Below are positions 22,501-31,622 of a stretch of 64,000 nt of DNA, piece after piece. The translations under genes and the position numbers were made by a program. The notes under the pieces were generated by a model. It was not told the DNA's origin. It saw only the letters and a list, made by a program, of their open reading frames with translations, and searched no databases. The stretch's first letter is position 1, and the number at the start of each line of letters is the position of its first letter. Source of the stretch: Rudaea sp. 3F27F6 (GTDB lineage Bacteria > Pseudomonadota > Gammaproteobacteria > Xanthomonadales > Rhodanobacteraceae); assembly GCF_005503555.1 (NCBI RefSeq), contig NZ_SCNG01000003.1, forward strand, positions 186,001-250,000, in the 5' to 3' direction.

Positions 22501-23197
22501 CAACGTGCCCGTGTCGGGCTCGCTCGACGATCCGCAGTTCTCGCTCGGCGGCGTGGTCTGGCGCGCATTCGCCGGCATGATCGCGAAGGCGGCGACGGCG
22601 CCGTTCCGCCTGCTCGCCTCGGCGTTCCGCGGCGGCGGCGGAGACGGCGAAGGCCTCGGCTATGTCGAGTTCGCGGCGGGCGACGACCGCCTCGACGATG
22701 CAGCCAGGGACAAGCTCGCGCAGATCGCGAAAATGCTGACCGAGCGGCCGTCGCTCAATCTTGGCATCGTCGGCCGCACCGATCCGAAATTCGATACCGA
22801 CGGCCTGCGCCGCGTCGGCGTCGACGAACTGATCCGCAAGGAATATCTGCATGACCACGGCGACGACGAAGCCGCGTCGGCGAAGCCGCTCACGCCGGCC
22901 GAGACCGACAAGTATCTCGAAGCGGCCTACAAGCACGCCGATTTCCCAAAGGAAAAGACCCTCGGCTTCCTGACCAAGTCGCAGCCGCCCGAAGAAATGC
23001 GCCGCCTGCTCGAAGCGAACGTGACCGTCGACGAGTCGTCGATGCTGCATCTCGCCGAACGCCGCGCCGGCCATATCGTCGGCTTCCTGCACGGCAAGAT
23101 CGAGGACCGCCGGCTGTGGACGCTCGCGCCGAAGCTCGACGCGAAAGGCATCGACGACGCCGGCAAAACCACGCGGGCCGACTTCACGCTGCAATGA
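19556..23197 (+). CDS. DUF748 / AsmA-like envelope protein
   Basis: 1213 residues. A short cytoplasmic N-terminus and one transmembrane helix (about residues 32-54) precede a long periplasmic region of repeated beta-rich units. It shows DUF748 features such as FNPFTLKLGADQVHVAD and SLSNISVHRGDIRFDD. An Ala/Pro-rich linker lies near residue 790. The C-terminal part resembles an OmpA-like segment (FAAGDDRLDDAARDKLAQIAKML). AsmA-type proteins are thought to bridge the envelope and help move phospholipids to the outer membrane; that role is inferred from family only. It is unusually long, but one continuous frame. Confidence 0.88.
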   Translation: MPASTASPKTHVARARERVLALYTSRRVRKLALIAAILLVVYALLGFFAVPALLHRWVDANAAKLIGRPVTIGALQFNPFTLKLGADQVHVADADGKAPFVDIDRLVLNASWSSLFRWAPVFDEIVLEHPQFAFARTADKRLSFSDIIDRFASAPATPAPAAPPSTPPEPARFSLSNISVHRGDIRFDDKATGAQHRVEDIEIGIPFLANLPRDVDVFVQPLLAMRVDGRPLRIEGQTKPFNDSLESTIDLTLDRLDLPKYLAYVPAELPVAIPRGLLSGSVRAHFVQDKAGQRLRLDGVAVLDDFAMSDKAKIPIVEAARVIASFADVQPLISRYRFGNVNLDQLKLRYVAQPGGRSNFDALYAPPKPAADKAPPSEVAIANLGLTASRFDYVDATVAAPATLTIDTLAGTVTGLNTLDAAAVVDVGGKLNGGSLATRGKLDLPASRYTGTLSAKGIGVAPLQPFAAPAIKGQVQQGLFDTEGSFYADWKSKFNLHIEPASAHLREVAIGMRDSKEALVTWKALDVALTKFDLAAAEARHGDVVVHGLSVKARRSHGGKIDLAALDESTAAATAAAKAVKPVPVWKWSIARLVLDDARVELKDYSAAKPSEVAVESISGDIAGLGDDMKQPLKLALAGTIDKGSFEIDGSVRPTPLEAELKIKTKELNVAGFQPYADVPLNVRVAQAVLSSDGKLHYSEGRPARTEYRGRVALGRVRVQDKLTGDDFLTFRALDIGALDYVQSTGPMQLKLGDIALSDFYARIIMNASGRLNLADVAGTGGAQPVSVTRAEGPANPAPQPAAPKPVEVKSAAPAAPAASIQVGQITLSRGHLNYTDNFIKPNYTANITRLGGKIGAFGTHGGEPAVVTLQGLLDDNAQVDIDGKINPLTPIAYVEIKGKANGVELTHLSAYSAKYTGYPIVKGRLNADVSYLLDQGKLKADNHIYIDQLTFGDEVKDPGASHLPVKLAVALLKDSNGVIDVNVPVSGSLDDPQFSLGGVVWRAFAGMIAKAATAPFRLLASAFRGGGGDGEGLGYVEFAAGDDRLDDAARDKLAQIAKMLTERPSLNLGIVGRTDPKFDTDGLRRVGVDELIRKEYLHDHGDDEAASAKPLTPAETDKYLEAAYKHADFPKEKTLGFLTKSQPPEEMRRLLEANVTVDESSMLHLAERRAGHIVGFLHGKIEDRRLWTLAPKLDAKGIDDAGKTTRADFTLQ

Positions 23198-23281
23198 GCG
23201 CGGCAGCCGCGGGCGCGACAAAGCGCGCCCGCATCGGCGACAATAGGCGCCCTTTTCTGATCCGATCGAGCGAATAACGCC

Positions 23282-25279
23282 ATGCCGAGCCGCAAGGAAC
23301 TAGCCAACGCCATCCGCGCCTTGTCGATGGACGCCGTCGAAGCCGCCAAGTCCGGGCATCCGGGCATGCCGATGGGCATGGCCGACATCGCGCAGGTGCT
23401 GTGGGGCGATTTCCTCAAGCACAATCCGGCGAATCCGAAATGGCCCGGGCGCGACCGCTTCGTGCTGTCGAACGGCCACGGCTCGATGCTGCTGTACTCG
23501 CTGCTGCATCTGACCGGCTACGACCTGCCGATGGACCAGCTCAAGAAATTCCGCCAGCTGCATTCGAAGACCGCGGGCCATCCCGAAGCGAGTGAGTTTC
23601 CGGCCATCGAGACGACGACCGGGCCGCTCGGCCAGGGCCTTGCCAATGCGGTCGGTTTCGCCCTCGCCGAGAAGGTGCTCGCGGCGCGCTTCAATCAGGC
23701 TGATTGCGGCATTGTGGACAACTATACTTATGTCTTCCTCGGCGACGGCTGCCTGATGGAAGGCATCTCGCACGAAGTCTGCTCGCTCGCCGGCACCTGG
23801 AAGCTCGGCAAGCTGATCGCGATCTACGACGACAACGGCATCTCGATCGACGGCGAAGTGCACGGCTGGTTCACCGAAGACACGCGCAAGCGCTTCGAGG
23901 CCTACGGCTGGGAAGCGATCGGGCCGATCGACGGCCACGATCCGGCCGCGGTCGCCGCCGCGCTCGAACAGGCGCGCAAGGACACCGACAAGCCGACCTT
24001 GATCATCGCCAAGACCATCATCGGCTGGGGCGCGCCGAACAAGCAGGGCACCGAGGCGACCCACGGCGCGCCGCTCGGCAAGGATGAAGTCGCGGCGACG
24101 CGCGCGCACATCGGCTGGAACTATCCGCCGTTCGTCGTGCCGGACGAGATCTATGCCGGCTGGGACGCGAAGGCCAAAGGCGCCGCCGCGGAAGCCGCGT
24201 GGAACGAGAATTTCGCCAAGTACAAAAAGCTCCATCCCGAACTCGCTGCCGAGTTCGAGCGCCGCACCAAGGGCGAGCTGCCGGCCGATTTCGCCGCACA
24301 GGCCGATGCGTTCATCGCCAAGATGCAGAAGGATGGTCCGACCATCGCCTCGCGCAAGGCCTCGCAGATGGCGCTCGACGCCTACGGCCCGCTGCTGCCC
24401 GAACTGATCGGCGGTTCGGCCGACCTGGCGCCGTCGAACCTGACCATCTGGAAAGGCTCGAAGGACGTGCAGTCGAACGACGCCAAGGCCAACTACGTGC
24501 ACTACGGCGTGCGCGAATTCGGCATGACCGCGATCAGCAACGGCCTCGCCGTGTACGCCGGATTCATTCCGTACGATGCGACCTTCCTCGTGTTCTCCGA
24601 CTACGCGCGTAACGCGGTGCGCATGTCGGCGCTGATCCCGACGCGCGCGATCCACGTGTATACGCACGACTCGATCGGACTCGGCGAAGACGGTCCGACC
24701 CACCAGCCGGTCGAACACATCGCCAGCCTGCGCATGATCCCGAACAACCACGTCTGGCGCCCGTGCGACGCGGTCGAGAGCGCGGTGGCGTGGAAGGCTG
24801 CGATCGAGCGCAAGGAAGGCCCGGAGTGCCTGATCTTCTCGCGCCAGAACCTGCCGCATCAGGCGCGCAGCGACGAGCAGGTCGGCCTGATCCAGCTCGG
24901 CGGCTACGTGCTCAGCGATCCGGCGAGCGCGAAGTTCGACGCGATCCTGATCGCGACCGGCTCGGAAGTCGGCATTGCGATGGACGCGATGCGCCAGCTC
25001 GCCCAGCAGGACATCCACGTGCGCGTCGTTTCGATGCCGTGCGCCGAAGTGTTCGACCGCCAGCCGCTCGCCTACCGCGAAGGCGTGCTGCCGTCGTGGT
25101 GCCGCAAGCGCGTGGCGGTCGAAGCGGGCGTCACCGCCTATTGGCGCAAGTACGTCGGTCTCGACGGCGCCGTCGTCGGTCTCGACCGTTTCGGTGCCTC
25201 GGCGCCGGCCGAAGCGCTGTACGCGTACTTCGACATCACTGCGACGGCGGTGGCCGACGCGGTCAAGGCGCTGAAGTAA
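23282..25279 (+). CDS. tkt: Transketolase
   Basis: 665 residues from the ATG at 23282 ([20 protein letters not shown]). Thiamine-diphosphate binding residues lie in [12 protein letters not shown], and the transketolase signature [12 protein letters not shown] is present near the N-terminus. It moves two-carbon units between sugar phosphates in the pentose phosphate pathway in the cytoplasm. Length and motifs match bacterial TktA. A GC-rich hairpin (25289-25308) without a T tract follows the stop. Confidence 0.97.
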   Translation: MPSRKELANAIRALSMDAVEAAKSGHPGMPMGMADIAQVLWGDFLKHNPANPKWPGRDRFVLSNGHGSMLLYSLLHLTGYDLPMDQLKKFRQLHSKTAGHPEASEFPAIETTTGPLGQGLANAVGFALAEKVLAARFNQADCGIVDNYTYVFLGDGCLMEGISHEVCSLAGTWKLGKLIAIYDDNGISIDGEVHGWFTEDTRKRFEAYGWEAIGPIDGHDPAAVAAALEQARKDTDKPTLIIAKTIIGWGAPNKQGTEATHGAPLGKDEVAATRAHIGWNYPPFVVPDEIYAGWDAKAKGAAAEAAWNENFAKYKKLHPELAAEFERRTKGELPADFAAQADAFIAKMQKDGPTIASRKASQMALDAYGPLLPELIGGSADLAPSNLTIWKGSKDVQSNDAKANYVHYGVREFGMTAISNGLAVYAGFIPYDATFLVFSDYARNAVRMSALIPTRAIHVYTHDSIGLGEDGPTHQPVEHIASLRMIPNNHVWRPCDAVESAVAWKAAIERKEGPECLIFSRQNLPHQARSDEQVGLIQLGGYVLSDPASAKFDAILIATGSEVGIAMDAMRQLAQQDIHVRVVSMPCAEVFDRQPLAYREGVLPSWCRKRVAVEAGVTAYWRKYVGLDGAVVGLDRFGASAPAEALYAYFDITATAVADAVKALK

Positions 25280-25328
25280 GCCGGCCCTCCTTCCCCTGAG
25301 CGGGAAGGGCACCGCCTACGCAGAGTTG

Positions 25329-25365
25329 CGGGAACAAGACCGAGCCGTTCAAGGTCTTGTTCCCG
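25329..25365. promoter_or_regulatory. Perfect 13-bp inverted repeat upstream of the TldD-like gene
   Basis: CGGGAACAAGACC at 25329-25341 and its exact complement at 25353-25365 are separated by 11 bases. No T tract follows, so an operator or an RNA hairpin is more likely than a terminator. It lies 24 bases before the preferred TTG start and covers an upstream TTG at 25357, which argues against that earlier start. Confidence 0.65.
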
Positions 25366-25389
25366 ACATCGTCACTGGAGTCTTCGCGC

Positions 25390-27078
25390 TTGTTCCCCAG
25401 GAAGTTCCTCGCCGCTGCCGCGCTGTTGGCCGCGCTGCCGGCCGCGCATGCCGCGGACGATCTCGTTCTCGACGCAATGCAGGCCGAGCTTGCGCGTTCG
25501 CAAAGCGCTTACTTCAAGGCCAAGGTGCCGGCGTACTTCATCGGCTACCGGGTCAACGACGACGAGCGCGTCGACGTCAACGCCGAGTTCGGCACGCTGA
25601 CCAATTCGTCGAACTATCGCATGCGCACGCTCAGCGTCGAGCTGCGCACCGGCAACTATGCGTTCGACAACACACATGCGACGCAGTCGCCCAGCGGTAC
25701 GCCCGGCTATGCGCGCGGCAACAACGTGCAGCGCATCGGCATCGACAACGACGAACGTTCGCTGCGCGCCGAGATCTGGAGCGCCACCGACGGCGCTTAC
25801 TGGCAGGCGGTCGAAGACCTGGAGAAGGCCAAGGCCGACGCCGCCGTGAGCACGGCCGCCGAAGACAAGTCCGACGATTTCACCCGCGAGGGGAAACTCG
25901 AACTGGTCGAACCCGCGCTCGATTTCGCTATCGACGCCGAGCTGTGGCGCGCGAAGGTGAAAAAGTACAGCGCGCCGTTCCGCAAGGACGCCAAGATCTA
26001 TTTCGCCCGCGCCGGCCTCAGCGTCGCACGCACCACGCGCTGGCTGGTCAACAGCGAGGGCACGCGCGTGCGCCACGCCGAGCTGACCTATCTGCTCGAC
26101 GTGCGCGCCGCGACCAAGGCCGACGACGGCATGGACCTGCCGGGCATGGTGCGCTTCGTCGCGAGCAAGCCCGATGCGCTGCCCGACGACGAGGCGGTGC
26201 TGAAGGCCGTCGAAGGCCTGATGGCCGACCTCAAGGCGCTGCGCGAAGCGCCCGTCGTCGATGCCTATGCAGGCCCGGCGATCCTGGAAAATCGCGCGGC
26301 CGGGGTATTCTTCCACGAAGTCGTCGGCCATCGTCTCGAAGCGCACCGTCTGCGCGACGAGAACGACGCGCAGACGCTGAAGAAGAAACTCGGCGAACGC
26401 ATTCTGCCCGCGTCGATTTCGGTGACGTTCGATCCGACCCGCAGCGATTTCGCCGGCCAGGCCCTGATGGGCGGCTACGCGGCCGACGACGACGGCGTGC
26501 GTGCGCGCCCCGTGCCGGTGATCGAACACGGCGTGCTCAAGAGTTTTCTGCTCGGACGCACGCCGGTCGAAGGCTTTCCGAAATCGAACGGCCACGGCCG
26601 CTCGCAGCCCGGCTATCGGCCCGTGGCGCGGCAGTCGAACATGCTCGTCGCGGTCGATGCGCCGGTCGGCTACGACGAACTCAAGCAACGCCTGCTCGCC
26701 GAGATCGCCCAGCAGGGCAAGCCGTGGGGCCTCATCATCCGCGATCTCGACGGTGGCTACACCGAGACCGCGCGCCAGGGCACCGGCGGCGCCAAGCTGC
26801 TGCCGACCATGGTTTACCGGCTTTATGCGGACGGCCACGAAGAACTCGTGCGCGGCGTCGATCTCGTCGGCACGCCGCTGACCATGCTCGCCGAACTCGA
26901 AGCCGCGGACGGCCGCTACGGCGTCTTCCACGGCTGGTGCGGCGCGGAGTCGGGCTTCGTGCCCGTGTCGACCGTCGCTCCCGATCTGCTGATCCGCCGC
27001 ATCGAAGTGCAGCGCAAACCGAAGTCGCAGGACCGCCCGCCGCTGTTGCCAGCGCCGTCGACGGAGGCGTCGAAATGA
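25390..27078 (+). CDS. Exported TldD-like metallopeptidase (TldD/PmbA family, catalytic type)
   Basis: The preferred start is TTG at 25390, nine bases after GGAG. It gives a 562-residue protein with a direct signal peptide (MFPRKFLAAAALLAALPAAHA). The metal-binding HExxxH of TldD is present as HEVVGH at 309-314. The domain GYTETARQGTG is also typical of the TldD C-terminal barrel. Cytoplasmic TldD/TldE degrade unfolded peptides and process microcins. This version looks exported, so it probably works on periplasmic peptides. It overlaps the next gene by four bases (ATGA), suggesting translational coupling. Confidence 0.88.
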   Translation: MFPRKFLAAAALLAALPAAHAADDLVLDAMQAELARSQSAYFKAKVPAYFIGYRVNDDERVDVNAEFGTLTNSSNYRMRTLSVELRTGNYAFDNTHATQSPSGTPGYARGNNVQRIGIDNDERSLRAEIWSATDGAYWQAVEDLEKAKADAAVSTAAEDKSDDFTREGKLELVEPALDFAIDAELWRAKVKKYSAPFRKDAKIYFARAGLSVARTTRWLVNSEGTRVRHAELTYLLDVRAATKADDGMDLPGMVRFVASKPDALPDDEAVLKAVEGLMADLKALREAPVVDAYAGPAILENRAAGVFFHEVVGHRLEAHRLRDENDAQTLKKKLGERILPASISVTFDPTRSDFAGQALMGGYAADDDGVRARPVPVIEHGVLKSFLLGRTPVEGFPKSNGHGRSQPGYRPVARQSNMLVAVDAPVGYDELKQRLLAEIAQQGKPWGLIIRDLDGGYTETARQGTGGAKLLPTMVYRLYADGHEELVRGVDLVGTPLTMLAELEAADGRYGVFHGWCGAESGFVPVSTVAPDLLIRRIEVQRKPKSQDRPPLLPAPSTEASK

Positions 27079-28865
27079 GCGCGCTCCGTTGCGGCAATCC
27101 ATTCGCTTCGAGCGCCGCCGGCAAAGCCGCGATGCGGCGCCGTTGGTGCGTCGATGCCGGTACGGTCGACACGCGTTGCACGCGGATGCGGTCCGGTTCG
27201 AGACTCGCCGTCTTGTTGGCGATTCTCGTCTCGGTGCTGTTCGCGCCGAGCGGATTCGCCGCCGATGGGGCGGTCGAACGCGCGCTGCGCGACGAAATGC
27301 AGCGCTCGCTCAAGCAACTGCGCGTCGCCGGCGATGCCAAGCCGTACTTCATCGCCTACGCCGTCGAGGAAATCGACCAGCTCGAAGCGCAGGCTTCGCT
27401 TGGCGCGATGGGCTTCTCGGGCCGGCGCAGTTATCGCTACGGCCGCGTCGATCTGCGCGTCGGCGACGCCCAGCTCGATTCGAGCCGCATGGCCGGCCGC
27501 CAGCCGGTCCTGATGGAACTGGCGGCCGAGGACGACTACGACGCGATCCGCCGCAGCTTCTGGCTCGCCACCGACCGCGCCTACAAGCAGGCTGTCGAAG
27601 ATCTCGCCGCCAAGCGCGGCGTGCTCGCCGCGCGCGACGAACAAGACCGCCAGCCCGACCAGACGCCTGCGCCGGTGCTGCATGCGGCTGACGAGGGCGC
27701 CAAGCCCGTGCCTTTCGACGTCGAGCGTGCACAGGCCTTGGTGCGCGAACTCTCGCGCGTGTTCGCCGACTACCGCGAACTCGAACAGTCGCAGGTGTGG
27801 CTGTCGCTGCGCACGCGCCATGCCTATTTCCTCGACAGCGAAGGCACGACGGTCGAACGCCGCGTTCCTGAAATTGTGTTCGGCGCAGTCGCACGCGCGC
27901 GCGCCGACGACGGCCTGTCGGTGTGGGACTACGAGACGATCGGCCTGCGCGATCTCAACGAACTGCCGTCGCGAGAAAAGCTCGAACCGCGTCTGCGCGA
28001 CCTTGCCGTACGCGTGATCGCCCAGCGCAAGGCCGCGCGCCTTGCCGACGACTACACCGGTCCGATTCTGTTCACCGGCGACGCCGCCGCGAACTTGTTC
28101 GGCGGCCATTTCGCCGAGCAGCTCTGGCCTGCGCCGCGCACCTATTCGAGCAAGGGCGCGAGCGCTTCGACTGGTTCGCTCGAACGGCGCACCGGCTCGC
28201 CCGTGCTGCCGCCGGGTATCGGCGTCAGCGACGATCCGACACGCGTGCGCTTCGGCGACACTGACCTGCTGTCCGCGTTCAAGGTCGACGACGAGGGCGT
28301 GGCGGCGAGCCGCAAAGAACTGGTGGTCAACGGCCGCCTCAAGCAAGTGCTGTGCACGCGCGCACCGGTCGGCCGGCACTGCAGCCCGGGCAACAACCGC
28401 AGCGGCGCGCCGTTCGGTTCGACCGTGGAACTGCATGCGGCGCAGGGCAAGACCGACGCCGCGCTCGAAGCCGACCTGCAGCGCATGGCCGGCGAAGCCG
28501 AGCAGCCCTACGCGCTGGAAATCGAGCGGCTCAACAGCAACGACGCGCTGCAGCGCCTGCTGACCGGCAGTAACAACAACTGGCTCGGCGGCGGCAGCAA
28601 CGGCGAAGTCGTACTGCGCGCGACCCTGCGCTACCGCGACGGCCGCAAGGTACCGGTGCGCAACGTGCGCCTCGGCCAGGTCGATCTGCGCGACTTCCGC
28701 ACGATCGTCGGCTTCGGCGACACGCCTTCGCTCTACATGCGCGCCTACGGCGACCGCCAAGTCTCGTTCGTCGCACCGGCGCTGCTGTTCGAGGAACTGA
28801 CCGCGGGCGACGACCGCAGCAGCACGGTCAAGCCGCCGCTGCTCAAGAGTCCGCTGGCGAAGTAG
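27075..28865 (+). CDS. Exported TldE-like partner lacking the metal motif
   Basis: The ATG at 27075 overlaps the previous stop and has GGAGG seven bases upstream, giving 596 residues. An internal ATG at 27186 gives a cleaner signal peptide (MRSGSRLAVLLAILVSVLFA), so the start is uncertain. The fold matches the TldD/PmbA family, but the HExxxH position reads GGHFAEQLW. It therefore lacks a catalytic metal site, as TldE/PmbA does. It probably pairs with the upstream protein as a heterodimer. The 37-residue extension before the signal is odd and may not be translated. Confidence 0.82.
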   Translation: MSALRCGNPFASSAAGKAAMRRRWCVDAGTVDTRCTRMRSGSRLAVLLAILVSVLFAPSGFAADGAVERALRDEMQRSLKQLRVAGDAKPYFIAYAVEEIDQLEAQASLGAMGFSGRRSYRYGRVDLRVGDAQLDSSRMAGRQPVLMELAAEDDYDAIRRSFWLATDRAYKQAVEDLAAKRGVLAARDEQDRQPDQTPAPVLHAADEGAKPVPFDVERAQALVRELSRVFADYRELEQSQVWLSLRTRHAYFLDSEGTTVERRVPEIVFGAVARARADDGLSVWDYETIGLRDLNELPSREKLEPRLRDLAVRVIAQRKAARLADDYTGPILFTGDAAANLFGGHFAEQLWPAPRTYSSKGASASTGSLERRTGSPVLPPGIGVSDDPTRVRFGDTDLLSAFKVDDEGVAASRKELVVNGRLKQVLCTRAPVGRHCSPGNNRSGAPFGSTVELHAAQGKTDAALEADLQRMAGEAEQPYALEIERLNSNDALQRLLTGSNNNWLGGGSNGEVVLRATLRYRDGRKVPVRNVRLGQVDLRDFRTIVGFGDTPSLYMRAYGDRQVSFVAPALLFEELTAGDDRSSTVKPPLLKSPLAK

Positions 28866-29047
28866 GCGCGCCGCTTACGGCGTTGCGCGCATCTGCAAAA
28901 AAAGCCGGTGCGCGGTGCCTCGGACGCAAAGGTGTCCGAAACATGCAGCGCCCAAACCCTTACCGGAATTTTTTCGCAAGTAAGAAACCGTTCGCTCTGT
29001 CATCGCATCTTTAGACTGGACTCAAACCGCCTCCATGGGAGATCGTG

Positions 29048-30502
29048 ATGATGCCGTCGTTGCGGAAGTGCCTGGGTGACAAAGGGGTATGGGCTGCGCT
29101 GCTGGCGTGCCTTGCGTTCGGCGTCGGCGCCGCGCCCGTCGAGAGGGGTCTTCCGCCCGGGATCTGGCAGAGCCGCGGCTATGGCGCGATTTTCCAGGTC
29201 GAGGCGGGGAAGGTCACGCTGTACGAGACGCTCGGTGCGCAATGTCTGCGGCAATCGTTTATGACGCCTGCGCAATTCAGCGGCAGTTATGGCGACTGGA
29301 TACGCAACGCGAGCGAGCCCGGTGCGGCCTGGCATCTGATCGTGTCCGGCATGACCGTCGATCGGCTCGACCGCCTGCCGGCCGCTTGCTCTGACGCGCC
29401 GCCGAACCGCGACCCGCTGCGCAACTTCGACTATCTGTGGAACACGTTCGACACGCACTACGCGTTCTTCGCCACTCACGGTGTGGATTGGCAGGCGCTG
29501 CGCGAGAGCTATCGCGCCCGCGTCGCCGCGCTGCCGAAGGACGGCGATCCGTTTCCGATCTTCGCCGAGATGCTCGCCTTGCTGAAAGACACGCATGTGA
29601 GGATGGTCGATGGCAAACGCGTCGCGCGCGTGAAGAAATTTCCGATCGCGACGCAGGCGGGACCGGACGGGCCGGTGCTGCTCGACGATCACTATTTGCA
29701 AAAGCAGCTCGTGGCCTATCTGCAAGGCAAGGACACGCCGCTGAGCTCCGCGGCCAAGGAGGCCGGCAATCGTCAGGTTTACTACGGTAAGTTGAAGCCG
29801 CGCTCCGGCGACGCCAAGGACGCTGCGACTTACGGCTACGTGGCGATCTTCACCATGGCCGGCTTCGGCGAGGGCGACGACGATCATGTGCCGATGGATA
29901 TACGCGTGCGTTCGGTCGATGCGGCGATGGACGAAGTCGTCGCCGGCTTGCGCGGCGTAAAGGGCGTGATCGTCGACCTGCGCTACAACGGCGGCGGCGA
30001 GGAATCGATCGCGCTCGCGATCGCCGGGCGCTTCGCCGCGGCGCCGCGGCCAGTCTGGAGCAAGCGCGTCTATGAGAAAGGCAAGACGCATCCGGCATAT
30101 GCGATGCAGGTACGGCCGTCCGCGGGGAACCGCCTGCCCGTGCCGCTCGCGGTGTTGACCGGCGATTTCACCGTGAGCGCCGCGGAGACGGCGACGATGG
30201 CCTTGCGCGCGCTGCCCGCGACCGTACAGATCGGCCAGCCGACGCGTGGCGTGCTGTCCGACCGCCTGGAAAAAGTCCTGCCCAACGGCTGGTCGTTTTC
30301 CCTGTCGAACGAGATCTACATGGACCCGCATGGGAAGGTATTCGAGGTCAGCGGCGTTCCGCCCGATGTGGCGACGCCGGTGCCTGCGCCGACTTCGCCC
30401 GATGCGCTGCGCTTTCGCCGCGATATCGACATCGGTACGGCTGAGCTGGATCGTCTATTGCAGAATGCCGCAGCACGAACTACCAATGCGCACGGCGGTT
30501 AG
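29048..30502 (+). CDS. Exported S41-family (C-terminal processing-type) peptidase
   Basis: 484 residues from ATG 29048, behind GGGAG; an ATG three bases later is equally possible. A signal peptide ends near FGVGAA. The S41 core includes VIVDLRYNGGGEESIALAIA and the nucleophile region TGDFTVSAAETATMAL, where the Ser of SAAE is the likely catalytic residue. PDZ sequence is not obvious, so it is closer to the tricorn/CtpA catalytic fold alone. It probably acts in the periplasm. The 180 bases upstream contain a small hairpin (TCGGAC-N7-GTCCGA, near 28920) but no gene. Confidence 0.87.
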   Translation: MMPSLRKCLGDKGVWAALLACLAFGVGAAPVERGLPPGIWQSRGYGAIFQVEAGKVTLYETLGAQCLRQSFMTPAQFSGSYGDWIRNASEPGAAWHLIVSGMTVDRLDRLPAACSDAPPNRDPLRNFDYLWNTFDTHYAFFATHGVDWQALRESYRARVAALPKDGDPFPIFAEMLALLKDTHVRMVDGKRVARVKKFPIATQAGPDGPVLLDDHYLQKQLVAYLQGKDTPLSSAAKEAGNRQVYYGKLKPRSGDAKDAATYGYVAIFTMAGFGEGDDDHVPMDIRVRSVDAAMDEVVAGLRGVKGVIVDLRYNGGGEESIALAIAGRFAAAPRPVWSKRVYEKGKTHPAYAMQVRPSAGNRLPVPLAVLTGDFTVSAAETATMALRALPATVQIGQPTRGVLSDRLEKVLPNGWSFSLSNEIYMDPHGKVFEVSGVPPDVATPVPAPTSPDALRFRRDIDIGTAELDRLLQNAAARTTNAHGG

Positions 30503-30558
30503 CGCGGGGGACTGTCGCGGAGAATCCGCTTCTCGTGTTGGCGGAAAGTGCGAAACGC

Positions 30559-31512
30559 TCAGTGCGACGAGACGTATTCCGATGCTGCCTGCGCAGGAGG
30601 TATCGCGAAATTTTTTCTCATGCGCTTCACCTCCGCGACGGGCGGCAGGCCGAACAGCCGCTTGAACTCGCGATTGAACTGCGACGCGCTCGCATAGCCC
30701 ACCGCGTAGCCGGCCGCCTCCGCGGTCATGCTTTGACGCACCATCAATAGACGCGCCTGATGCAGCCGCGTGCACTTCAGGTACTGCATCGGCGACGTTC
30801 GCGTGACCGTCCTGAAATGATGATGGAATGCGGGGACGCTCATATCGGCTTCGCGTGCCAATTGGCTCAGATTGATCGGCTCGGCGTAGGCATGGTGGAT
30901 ACGGCGTAGCGCTCTGCCTATCTTGCCGAATTGCCCGTGCATGCCGAGCGCCGAGCGCATTGCCATGCCCTGAGGTCCGGTGAGCACGCGGAAATACAGT
31001 TCGCGCAGCAGGCCCGGTCCGAGAACCGCCGCTTCCAACGGTCGGTTCATTGCCTGCAGAAAGCGCAGCAGCGAGGTCCGCAGAGTCGAGTCCATCGGGC
31101 TGGACATCATGCTGAGCGGTGTCTGCCGATCGACCGGCAGGTGATGGCGATCGATTTGAATCATCAGCTCGGCGGCCATCTGAAAATCGAGATGGATATA
31201 GACGGCCAATAGCGGACGTGCGGGCGTGCCGTCGGATTCCATCGTGAACGGAACCGGCACGGCAACCGCGAGGTAATGCTGCTCGTCGTAGAGGTAAACC
31301 TGGTTGCCGAAATAGCCGCGCTTGCTGCCCTGGCAGACGATGACGATGCCGGGATCGTACAAAACCGGCGTGCGCGACAGGCTTCGATCGGAGCGCAGGA
31401 TGCGCACGCCGGGCAGCGCCGTGAGGTTGTATCCCTCGTCGGGCGCGAGCCCTCGAACCAGCGCGACCATGCGCCGGTGTTCGTCTCGCGGCGGCTGCTC
31501 GGCTTTTTTCAC
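30559..31512 (-). CDS. AraC-family transcriptional regulator
   Basis: 317 residues. The N-terminal part is the AraC-type ligand domain found in MtlR/AraC_N proteins (PGVRILRSDRSLSRTPVLYDP). The C-terminal ~100 residues contain two helix-turn-helix motifs (INLSQLAREADMSVPAFHHH and AGYAVGYASASQFNREFKR). It is divergent from a short-chain dehydrogenase gene, 110 bases away. Regulators of this subfamily commonly control an adjacent oxidoreductase, so control of that gene is a reasonable inference. Confidence 0.93.
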   Translation of the reverse strand: MKKAEQPPRDEHRRMVALVRGLAPDEGYNLTALPGVRILRSDRSLSRTPVLYDPGIVIVCQGSKRGYFGNQVYLYDEQHYLAVAVPVPFTMESDGTPARPLLAVYIHLDFQMAAELMIQIDRHHLPVDRQTPLSMMSSPMDSTLRTSLLRFLQAMNRPLEAAVLGPGLLRELYFRVLTGPQGMAMRSALGMHGQFGKIGRALRRIHHAYAEPINLSQLAREADMSVPAFHHHFRTVTRTSPMQYLKCTRLHQARLLMVRQSMTAEAAGYAVGYASASQFNREFKRLFGLPPVAEVKRMRKNFAIPPAQAASEYVSSH

Positions 31513-31574
31513 GACAGACAGCAGCTCATAGGAATAGGCAAGAAAATAAGAAAATCAGGCGTCAAAATCGCATT

Positions 31575-31591
31575 CACAAGAGTCTATTGTG
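31575..31591. promoter_or_regulatory. Small inverted repeat between araC-type gene and SDR gene
   Basis: CACAA, seven bases, TTGTG in an AT-rich divergent promoter region, 32 bases before the dehydrogenase start. It could be an operator but the arms are short, so chance cannot be excluded. Confidence 0.3.
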
Positions 31592-31622
31592 CACCCTCTC
31601 ATTATTCTTCAGGAGTGGCGCG

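Noticed and set aside
20219..23221. 1000-residue antisense frame opposite DUF748
   Set aside because: Same reason: no domain, no start context, perfect overlap with a strong real gene.
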